DNA of 64,000 nucleotides. Source: Hymenolepis diminuta. Taxonomy: Eukaryota; Platyhelminthes; Cestoda; Cyclophyllidea; Hymenolepididae. The translations under genes were made by a program, and so were the position numbers. Numbering within the stretch: position 1 is the first letter of the stretch; every line of letters begins with the position of its first letter. Below, in pieces: positions 39,701 to 51,700 of the stretch. The notes under the pieces are model-generated. The model did no database searches, was not told the origin of the DNA, and worked only from the letters and a program-made list of their open reading frames with translations. The stretch covers positions 399,067-463,066 of the forward strand of contig CAADRB010000055.1 in NCBI GenBank assembly GCA_900708905.1, read 5' to 3'.

Positions 39701-42700
39701 ATTTGACCTTTGATATATTTGACGGTATCAAGCAAAATGTTATATTTTTCACTAAATTTTAAACTCGTTGGTCAGTTTTCAACACTGAAATAAATACGCA
39801 AACAAATGAAGAGGAATCAGGATTGACTTTCGCTTATTTAATTTTCCCATACCACCCTGTAATTCGGCAGACAAGTATGCAGGTATTAATGGATGTAACT
39901 CAATAAATTATTGTCGCCATAAAAATTAGTCTCTTCTTATTGTTATTTTAAAATTTGGTGGGCAAATACTGTCCAAAATAGCTCAATTATTGAAGAAGGT
40001 ACGTCTTTGATAGACTATCTTACTATTAATGACTCGGTAAAATAGTCGAGTAAAATCAGTTTATATTTAAAAGGGGAAAATGAGAAATATGCGCACAAAT
40101 GAATTATAATTTGAAGATCGTCTGCAGTTTCTTAAGCCACTTGAAATTCCTCTTTGGAATCTGGGTCATTGGGTTTTACATGACAATTCTTGAAATTTTT
40201 CATCCGGTCGGAGCATGTATTTCTATAATGACCCATCACGTCTTAACACTCGATCAACCGGTTTCTGATCTTCATAGTGTGTTTCTTAATTTGGTACGGT
40301 CTTGAACATGTTAGCGATTGGAGATTTTCATAGAGAGTTGCTTTAAATCACCCTGTAGTTATTGACTTTATGTATACCACATCGGTTTACCGACTTTTTC
40401 ATATCTAAATGCTCAAAACATCGCGATTGAAAATACTCATTTTAGATCAATTAGTATTTCGCATTAATAACTTGAAGTGTGTTGTGTACCCTAGCCTTCA
40501 TAGCACGGTAAAAGAATACTCTGAATACACCGGAAGTTCAATTACACGTCATCGCCATGTCACAACATGACGAGGTCAACCGCCATTCATCGATTGATCC
40601 GTCGTCTGACGTTAGTCTGCCAAGTCCAATGAATTATCCGATCTCCGGTCAGTCACTATCGGTACAAACCCAATACCAAATGTATAAATAGTCTCATAAT
40701 TCAGTCAATAAATGTTTACTTATCAGGTTAGTCTTGTCCAATTAAATCTCCCTTCATCTGAGCAATTGTAGCACCCCGTACAGCAGTGGACTTGACATGA
40801 CATGACATTAAACGATCTATGACACGCGTTATGACAACGTCAGGCAAGTAGAATTTGCCTAGCTATAGTTCTTCCCTGTTTTATAAACGCCATTAAGGTA
40901 AGATGTGAAGGAGACAAGAATAGAATAAGGGCAGACTGATGACTAATCGGCAGAATAAATCTCAAAATGCGGGTGTCAGATAACGGAGACAAGGCGGCAA
41001 TCAGTTTTAAGATGTCATATATAAAACTAAGTGGGGGTAACAAAAGTCGATAACCGTGGAAATCATCTACTATCATTGTAAATTTGTAATAATGTCATTA
41101 CACTGCTAAATTTGAAGCCTAACCCTTCTTTTCTTGCTCCTTCAGATGTCTGGCATGCATCGGGCAGAGGCAGAGGAGTTGAAATCTGCTCTCTTCCTAC
41201 CCGCCCACAAATTGCCCAGTCAACCAGGATTGCAGTTGGTGGACAACTCAACCAACGATGAAGAGGGAGGAAATACCTGTAGGATCCAATTTGCCGATCT
41301 GCCAGCCACTGAACGTCATCGTGAAGCGTGTGAACGGGAGGTTCACGCTTCTCTTGGGCGCTACATGCATCTGACAAGGAGATGTGGCCCCAAGGAACAT
41401 GATGATGCTGTACTGGAACTCTCAAGGGTATGTCTTAACCATTCATGCATAATTGTAATTACACGGTTTATAATTGCATGTGATTTTTAACGAATGTTAT
41501 ATATGACTGCAATATTAGAAGGCATTAATTTGAATAATAAACTACACTGAGGGATGTTTGGTTTAACTGAATGACAGGGGTGAATATATAGGAGTCAGAC
41601 TGCTAAGAGTAAGAAGAGGTGAACGTGAAGCAAGATAGAGTAATATTAATGCAGTGGTTAAATGACAATAGTTAATGCAGCGACGACGTAAACTGGTTCA
41701 ATTTTTCCTCACAGCTATTTTTTTTTGGTATTTCACGCGTTCCTATGAGTTAGGAAATTTGTATTAATTTTAGTATTCATCATATTGATACTGATATCCT
41801 CTACGAAAAAGATTGGTGAAGGCTATACATGACTAGAAAAGGCATATCCAACGTCCTCTCTCTTAAGAGAGGATCGGAATTCAAACAGTCTCAATAATTA
41901 CTTTGTTTTCTTTAGAAAATACTTTTTTAGAAAGGAATTATGATTCTCTATGCCGTATAAAAATGCGTTTGGTCATAAAATACAATAGAGAACACGTTTT
42001 CTATTAGTTTTTCTCCGTAATTTCATGTTTCATATGTAATGAACAGAAAACATTTGCAAGACATTTGTATGATCATTTCCCTTGCATTATTTCAGAGGGG
42101 GATTTGGGCAAATTAAGTATTTCCAGCTCTAATAATCCGAGTCCAGTCAATGGAAGTTAACTATCAGAAATAAGGCAACTAAAAGCTTGTAGTTGATGTA
42201 ATTTAATTAAAAGCAAATGACAGATCAGGTCTGTCAAATCTGTCTGGAAATCGGCTGCAATTAGAAGGTGGTAGTGAATTTCTTAATGTTTCTTATAATT
42301 CTAAATAATTTTAAAACTTCAACATTGAATTAGGGACATAGGACATCAGTTATCATTAGATTCGTTCTCCGTGCCTACAGTTCAAAGTAGTTTAATGTGT
42401 TGGTTTAAGTCGTTTGATTTGCAGGCTATTTCTATTTTGGTTAAATGGGAGCATTTGGAATTGTTTTCTCAGTTCCACGTACATTGATCTTGTGTATGCG
42501 ACGTACCTGTTAAAATTAACGATATTATTTGAAAATTTGTATCTTAATGTCTGTTAGCCAATCAACCAGCTATTTGCCTATTGATTACCCGACGATCTCT
42601 AAATTCCACCAATGGTATTCCGTAGGCGCGTATATGAGCTTAGGATTCTAGGCCAATCGATGAACGTCCTTTGGCCGATACGGTTAACCACATTAATTAA

Positions 42701-45700
42701 TATATAGAGAGAGATTTCTTATTTAGAATGCCAGAATGCCTCCGCTCATTCTTTCAGTGCGCTTAAATATGATTAACTCACAATGTATGTGAGTTTGGAA
42801 ACGTAGATATTGACTTCCGTCTATTTTTTTGTCTGCTCTATAGCGGCGGTGAATATGAACGAGTTATCGATTTTTCGCGTTTTCACTGGGGACAAAAGAA
42901 AGTATTTTCAATCATATTTTTAATTGTTCACTGGTCTTCAAGTTCTAAATTTGAGTGTACTCTATGTTATATTTGCAATCTCTGTTGCTAATCAAAGCTT
43001 ATTAATCTAGAATGCATTACCACCTATTTCCCATCCTTTGTCTATAATGTTTAATCCCACTTTTTTCAAATAGCCTTCGTTTTCCATCCTATCACTACTT
43101 TTTTTAAGATTTGTGCCACCTTTTATCGGGCTATGTTTAATGCCTAATCTATCATTTTACTGTATATGACAATACCTAAGTGACCATTTCTTTATAAGGG
43201 CTCAGAGACCTTCGTTTTAATTTTACTTTTCCGAAGTTTTCAGGTACATCATTTATTGCTTCTGTAACCTTCTAATTGAACTCTTATTTGAGGATAAAAA
43301 TGTGTTTGATTTACCATTTGTTAATTTAATTTGTTAGTAGTTTATGAGCATTTAAGCTTCTTTTTATTCATGTAGGGCTTTTTTCTAATTTCAGGAAAAT
43401 AAGAGCCACTTGTTTATAATCATTAACCTAATACTGTTAACTGCATTCCATAAGAATTTATGCTTCAAATTTTTAGTTCGCCAAGAAGTCAACTATTTGA
43501 GATGAAGGGATAGCGGGGCGTTGCTCTTTTGAAGTTTGACAATGAGGTCAAGCGTGATTCATTGTTGGGACCTTTTGTATTGCATCTGAATTGAGTGTAT
43601 TTAGCTAAACGTCCTATCTTTGTGTTTGTCTGCAATTTCAATAGTTTGGTTTCGCATCGGTTTTTATATTATGTAAAGAGTAACAGTAATATATGGAGGA
43701 TCCCATGTTACCACTTCACTGCTTAGTCAATTACGTTGCATAATTAATAACACATTTTATTAACGAATCCCAAAGCCCAACTATTTTCTGACTAGTCCCT
43801 CAGCTCTTCTCGAAAAATCATTGCTATATCAACTTGTTCTATCCCATTTGCCATACATGTTCTATTATACCGCTATCCTCACAAACTTTGTTGGCGTGGT
43901 TTGTTACCGTTATAATATCATAACTAGTAACTAGAAAAATGCTCTCGATTTGGACAGTAAGTGATACATTTCTGGGCTTAAATCTTGGAATCGAGAGTAG
44001 ATTTAAAGAGCTTTCAGTGATTGTGGAATCACAGCCTTGCGTAGGCAAGTATTTTCATCTTTCTTGCATCACTTTTCGGCTTTAGAGTCAATCACTAACG
44101 TTCTCTGTACTTATTTTTTAGCACCGGCGAATGTTCCAAAAGGCCTCGGTAATTTACCATGCACGTCTCAACGCTGCCCACTTTGAACGAGAGATGGTTC
44201 CCCTGAATGCCTTCTACGGTTTTCTCAACACTCTTCGCAATCACTGCAAGCGAATCAATGAGGTGGTTGGGCAACCCTCTCTCGGGCAATTCGCGGAGGT
44301 TATCAAGTCTCAATTTGATTGGTTAATGGACTTATTTTATCTACTTGATAATTGGTGAGGTGTATTTTAATCGTCTGTTTTTCACTCTTCTTCAGCCGTC
44401 AGGTACAGTCTACGCAAGCAACAGAAGAGTTCTTGAACACTCTTACGAATATTCAGAGTCAGTCGTTGGCTTTGTTTGCTCCAGAGCCCTTGTTTGCAAA
44501 ATCAGGTTTGTTCGAGAACTAGTGTAACTATATTGCTACTTATTATCTTATAAGTAACATACCCGTTCATGTATTTTAGACAGGTCCTATCTGCGCACAC
44601 CGGATACGAATCTACTTTCCAAGAGCGGCTATCTCTACATGCGAGTTAAGAAAACCTTCGGTTTTGATTGGAATGAGGTCTACTGCTTTACACAGGGCGG
44701 TAATCTCCTCTATCAACAGAAAGGCGATGTAAGTCTTTATTTCCTGTTTTTAAATAATTTTCGTATCGATATCCAAAATTGTGATGCTGGAGTCTCAGAG
44801 GCAATGTTCTGTTTAAGCTTTCCAGCCATATGGTCGGTGTACTTAGCTGTTAAAGTAAAGGTCGGAGTGTTTTAGATAATTTGTTTCATTCCTGGGTTAT
44901 TACGATCTTATTAGATAGCAGCCCAAGTGTAAATTATTTAGCTTGAATGCTCATATACTTCTCTCCTCTCTTCCCTATCTGTTATTTCTTAAGATCCCCG
45001 TAATATTTTATTCAATACACCCGGGCCTACACAACCATTTTTATTAGGCGCGGAACAGATTTTTATTAAGGTTCGGCATTCAAATCGCACCTTTATTCTC
45101 ACCGGACACCTGCTTCACATCTGCATTGAGCTGTTTAAGAGAAACCTTAGATTTTCCTAATTTCGGTAATTGCGAATTCAAAAGTTTAGCGATTGTATCG
45201 CCCTTTTAGTTCAGACTTGCCCAGAGGTTAAACCTACGCTTCTGCAACTGTGCAAATAAATTTCCCGGAAATTTTTCTGCTAACCCTTTACGCTCATTGT
45301 TTTTATTCCACGCTAATCTTGAATAGTCAGACTAACTGGCACTAAACATTTATTGTGTGCCTTGGCTTGAAATTAAATTGCGGTTGCCTCTTTGTAAAAC
45401 GTTAAGCAAATCACTGAAATTCAACAAAATGTTTGAGAAGAAACTTCAATTGTTTTTGTTTAAGCATTTGATTCTTAATGTAGCTTTAATCAAGTCGGAA
45501 TAAGTATTTGAAGATAGTACTCAAATGAATATTCTAGAAAGTTTATTCGCGTTTCTACAACAAAATTGCTATTTCTGGACATTCTATAATATACATTACT
45601 TTTATCATTAAAGTAATAAATTTTACAAAATAAATATTCCGGTTATAAATGAGCTCATTTTATATTTCTTATAGCTCGGTGCAGGAGTTCTTGTCAACCT

Positions 45701-48700
45701 CAATGGGAAGGGTGTGTTCGCGGAACCAGTAGACATCGACGATCGTAGATACACGTTCCAGATTGTCTCAGCTGCAGGGAAACGGTGAGTAAGGAGTTAC
45801 AACTACTGCGTCCTTTCTTGTTTTTGACCTGTAAAAGCATTATTTCATAGGGAGAAGAAATCACAGCAGGAGGCAAGCAGCTTTCTCAACTCGCTCTTTG
45901 CGACTGATACTCAACCTCAAACTCAGTAAGCAGTGTAGCTGTATGACTTTTTTCGCATCTCTTTTACTTTACTAATCCGTTTACTCTTGACATTAATTTT
46001 TAATGCATGTTTATCATATGCGTTTTTCCTTCAGAACTGTGGTACTTCAAGCTGAAAATTCCACAGATCGCGATGAGGTTGGTTAAGTTCTTTCTACTTA
46101 ATGCACATCAGCATTTGTGAATTTATATTATATCTCCATGACGTATCAGTTGAATATACACAGTTTGGACGTATTAATTCTTAAAAGACTTCCTCAAACA
46201 AGGTGAATTGCAAAGAATAGTAATAATTAAAATAATTAGAAGGAGTATGTTTTTATTATCGCGGTCTTTATTGTTGCCGTTTGAGGCTTTATTTGTTCTT
46301 TCAACAATTTTTTTGTTTTCGCTGATAGTAATGCACTTTCTGAATTTCGTTAAATGCGGCCATTTGTTTATAATTCATCAGTAACCAGGACGTGAATATC
46401 GGTAACGTGACATCTCACCAATCAGATATGACAACATGGCGTGTTAAGAATTACATTCCATGCGAAACTTTCAATAGTATTTATTTAATCACAGGTCTTT
46501 CTAGTTGTAGGTTCTTAATGACAATCAGTTACTTATACTATAGTTGGAATAGCGGGTATTTTAGGTTTAGCTCCGTACCGATTTTAATCCACAGGATTCA
46601 CCATATGTAGACCGCTCTTCGTTATGATTTTAAGTGATAAGTATGCTTGTACTTAATGGAACAGTTTTATCTTGATTCCAGTGGATCCAAACTATCTCGA
46701 ATGTCATCGTAAATACCAGCAGTTTTGCCAATAAGGGCTTGCAGCCTCCGGAACCGAACTCAACAGAGGTACGTTCTGTCTCCATTCAAATTTTCTTACA
46801 ATGATATTATACTCCACTTATTTATATGCTGGGCCAGAGCATTAGAATATAGACTTATTAGTATTTTTGCATCTTGAACCGTTTCCCAGCAATTTTTAAG
46901 ATAAGTGTATCACTGAGTAGTTCTGTCAGTTTTTACAGATGGAAAAAGTACATATTGGATTGTTAAATATCTCAACTTGTGTCATTGTCATTTGTTCTTG
47001 TTCTTCGTGCCTTTGGAGGTGGATATTTTTTGTTACTAGGTCTTGATTACCCTATATAAATCACTAAATTTCTGTGCGCCTTGGTCTTCATTTTAATTGG
47101 AATCATCTTTTTGTTAATGCTAGAAATCCGGGACCGTATTTTCTTATTTGGTCTCCCTTGAGTTTTCTTAAAACTAATGTGTTTCACCAGTTTATTTCTT
47201 TCTAACTTGTTTGTGATGAGGTTGTTGCTGCAGTTGCAAGTTAGAAGAATGATAGAGCATACAGACTGCAGTTTTTCACACTGTTGACTCCTAAGATATC
47301 TACCGCTTCTATAAAGATATCACCTTGAAAAAGCTGCAAACTTGACTTCGACTGTATCTTCAAATGTGTCTTTTTAAATTATATCTATAAATCTATGTTT
47401 TTTTTAATTTTCCTAATTCGTATTTTCAGTAGGCTTGGTAATATATGTAAATGCGGCTCTAAGGACTAACTTAAAAATTTATTTAATTCTAAGTTTCTCC
47501 CCTTTTTTTCCCGCAGAAATGCTGGCGAAAACTAATACTCATTTGTCCAGACCATTGATCATACTGCCCCTCTCCCCACCTCTGACTTCTCACACATATT
47601 TTCGCTTATTTTAATACGTATAACAATTTTGTGCATTACCATGAAAACAGATGAAGCTCGGTTACGTGAATATGCACAAATATGCTTGTGTATCTAAATT
47701 TTATTTAATTTCCTAATGATTTTACACAAATCTCGAGATTGAATAACTCTAGCATGTTTGGAATGATTATGTCTATAGAGATATCATTGACCGCTGGGTT
47801 ATTAAAAGTAGCGCTTCTATCATCATTTCCAGTCCTATGTCTATATGATAGAAGTCCAATGTATCTCTTTAGATTAGCTCTTAAATTATTCCAATCTCAC
47901 CTTACATACAGATTAATATTTTGCCGATCAGTTCATGTCCATCTTCCGTAAACCCTCATATATGATAATTGTTATATTTCCCTCTTAATTATGGTCATTT
48001 TACTTCTGGAACTCTTGAGCTAAATTCTCTGCAATTTTATTAATTTTTGCTCATCTAAAATGTAATAAAATATTTTTTCTCCAGAAAAGCTGTATAGATT
48101 AAAACGGCTACACTTTGACACACGTATTCAACAGGTCAAGTTTCTTCTATATGCATTTTTTCCTACTCTTGTACCGCTTTCCCTATTTCGTCTTTTTCCT
48201 GCCTGTATTGATCCACCTGATATCTTTATTCAATCTCTTTAATTTCCATTTTACGAGCCTCTTTGAAACATCTGTTTTTAGTTAATCATGTTCCAGTGAG
48301 TCCATTTTAAAGGATAAATATTAGATCTATCGGTTGCCTCATAATTCTTGCATTAAATGAATATGGAGATGATCTAGATTTCTTTAACCGCTTTTAATCC
48401 ATTTATCTTCACCATTTTTGCTTCGTTCTAGGCAGGAAAAAGGTGATCAACTTAATTCTACCACTAATTTCAAAGTTTTCGTTAGATTTAAAAATTACTA
48501 ACATTGCTGTGCCTCATCTAGTCGTTTTTAACTATATAACTGAATTGACCATTGGATGATTTGATTGTGGAAATTTATCAATTTTTCCCAGTTATTCCAC
48601 TAATCTCCGTCTGAGTAATTACTGACTTATTTTTAATTCTGTCAGATGTTCCTAACTATTTTATGATTACTTTAATCGGACTTTGTCGCCATTTTACCTA

Positions 48701-51700
48701 ATTAATCTCTCCAAACCTTATTTATTTATAGAAATTAGCTTCAGCATGAATAGTTCCGTCGGTGGATCTCTGGTTATTAGGAGTATGGTAGAAATCCTTA
48801 GATTGTGATGAGGATATTCGAATTTGGAGGTTAGTTAGTATTAGTCGACTTTAATGCACTTCTTATGTAATGCGTTCATTGTCTGAATTTTAATTCCAAG
48901 AAATGTCACCTTCACTTTAAATATGAAGAAATTATTTGCGGTTCTTTCTTGCTCTTAACTGTTTCTAAACGGCTATTCGATCGTATTTCGTTTGTGGTGG
49001 TAGAGTCTGAACTAGAAATCAAATATATCTACGCCTTTTGTCCGTACTATGTAAAACCTTTATTTATGCCCTTGGCACCTCGCTACAATTGAATTGTGAC
49101 GATCATACCACGCCGAGCAATCCTATCTCAGCGTTTTATTGCTTTCGTAAGGATTCCTCTGACATATGAATTTATGCTATGTGGGAATGGGAATTATTAC
49201 ATCTATAGTCTACTTCCCACTATTCGCTTGTATTTAGTTCCCTACGTTAAGAGCAATCGAACTTTGAATTCGGAAAGCTTAACTGGAACTTATTTGTTGA
49301 TTTAATTTCAATACCAAATTCATGGATAATATTAATATTAATAAGAACTGTTGAATTTCTGTTTATTCCGCATAATTTTCTGAATTATTCAAGTCCATAA
49401 TTTTTTTAGTTTGTATGTTGTTATTATCTTCGCTCATTGGTTTTTTTCTTAACAGCAACTCGCCAGAAGCATTGTTCTTGCTAGTTTAAAGCTCAATTCT
49501 TCATCAGTGATGCATTTTTGTGTTATTTACGTGAGCATTCAGTAGTGAAGCATGTCACACATATCCACATGAGCAGCGCTACTCTTTTTGACAGTTTTAT
49601 TCGCTTTGCCTTGACAACAAAGTTAACCCTGTTTTTCTCCTTTCTCTATTTCGTACTCTAGGCATTTTACTTTTAGACAAATTCGCGCAGGCATCGAATT
49701 ATTGCCAAACTCATATTTGCATCGTTTCGTTTGCCAGATAAACAACAAGCTGTTCTTTATTTTTATCATGGAAATTTTTTTCCACGAAAATGTTGTTTTC
49801 TCCTGTATGTTGTGTTTTGTCTTCTCTCATATTTCTATCCCTTTTACTTTGCATTTAGTTTCACAGTTGGTTTCCCATTTGCAATTTTAGTAAGCTATTT
49901 CAATGGGATATTAGGGACTAGGTTTTATTTAACCCGTTTCCGGATGGAATAATATTTTTATTCACTTCTCCTGTCGTCTCGCTTTTCACTTATTTTTTGG
50001 AGCAGGGGTATATTCGTTTGACAGATGCATTTCCATTTATCTTGACAATTAGCTGGTCTGTTCTTCGTGTTAATTTCACTAGCTAAACTAATAAGTTCTA
50101 GGCATTTCTTCATTGAACAAATATTTCTCCTAACTGTTGTTAGTGCTTTAACTAATTGTATTCAGTTCATTTGATAATACGAGTGCTTCATTGGATTACG
50201 ATTTCCGTGTTCGATCACCACTACATCAATCTCCCTAATAGTTTCCATGGTTTCTGTTTTTTATGACATCGAACTGCTCTCTACGTATAGCTAAACAAGA
50301 AAAAAGTGATGTTATTTAATTGTATAAGTCGCTGATAGTTAAAAAGTCTGCAGGGAATTAAGTTAAGGTTAACTGTTTTACGTATAATTTTGTTCGAACA
50401 CGTAGCCGTTGTGACCAGCTCTGGAATCTGTTCATTTTGTGTTTCCGCCCCTAATTTGATCAAGCTTAAGGGAAACACTTTGGAGATGACTGTTTGGCTA
50501 AGAAACCGACACAATTTTAGCTTAATTTCAATGTGCCCTTTAAATTAACAAGCAAATTCGAATTAGGCTACATGATCAATTTTATTTAATTCGTAGTTGC
50601 TAAATAAAAATCAATTTCTTTCGAAGACTAAACTTTTCCCCCGTATTTGAAATATTTTGGGAAAATATTTTCTTTTTTTCTATCTGAAATGGAGGTTTTC
50701 ATGAGCTGGCGGATAGTTCATAATAAATATTCTCTTTATTCCCAAATCCTTCGTTTGTTACTTTTCAAATGATAATTGCGCTGAATCTTAAAGGAAATTA
50801 AAGTTCCGCTATTGTTGTAATTTTCTGCCTGTCATTGTCTGCATAATTTTGATTCGCTGATATTTCACCGGCAAATAAGGCGAAACCACTTAAGTTAATT
50901 TCAACATTTAACCCAATAATGACAAAAGGACTAAGGTTTGATAAGACCTTGAAGGCGTCTACCTCCTAACTAATAACCTGAAATGGGGTAGGTAAGTAGC
51001 TCAATATGTTGAAGTAAGATCCTAATGTGTAGGTGGAAGACCGAAAAGAAAAGCGATACACGAATTAGAATGAAAATTATTATTCTGGATCACCTCAGTA
51101 AGTGGCTAATTACGGTGTGGCAAAAATACAAGTCTTAATTTGCAAGAGAAAACTTTATTCGGCCAATATCTACATAAATGTTAAAACGCAAACAAAGATT
51201 AGTCTTTCTGGGATTAGAGTAGATAAGTCTTCCTATATAACTGGATAGTCAATGATCACAAGGTGAACACGTATGAGTAGAATATGTAGAGATCAGAGGA
51301 ACATAGACCGATTGGAACCCACATCAATACATCCAACTATTCCCTCTTCTAAATGGTTGTACATTTATCATCGAAGAGATACATTACAGCCATTTGTTGG
51401 TATAGCCAAGATCACTGTAGTTCATTTGATCTGTAATAAATTTATGCCACAAGTTAGTGAGGAATTTATAGCTCTTATATTAGTGAACACATGGAAATTC
51501 GTTCCTATTCCTTTTCAGCCTCTGCCATTCGTCCTGGTTCCCCGCACCCGATTTCCACCTGAGTCCGCTTCGGGAGGTAGTGGTGAGGAGTTAGGAGAGG
51601 AGGAGATGGAGAGTGAGCTGGATCGAGCTCTACGTGCTTCTCTTACCGCTCCCTCCGCTTGGATATCTCAATCCCCTCCTATTCACTTTGAACTCATCCC

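Larger units (their letters stand above)
36738..44505 (+). other. BAR-domain part of the APPL gene (coding exons 1-7)
   Basis: Seven exons encode residues 1-299, mostly helical. Two introns are only 41 nt (39158-39198 and 44355-44395) and one is 93 nt; the others are 1.7-2.7 kb. Exon 5 (41146-41427, 94 codons) carries the second long helix; exons 6-7 carry the last helix up to the PH domain. The exon 6-7 junction is phase 2 (TG plus C gives Cys) and restores a Gln/Ser/Thr-rich helix; the other two frames of exon 7 lack the family pattern, and one stops early. Confidence 0.85.

Noticed and set aside
41063..41425. 120-codon minus-strand frame
   Set aside because: Exact shadow of APPL exon 5, whose plus-strand frame carries the BAR-domain motifs.
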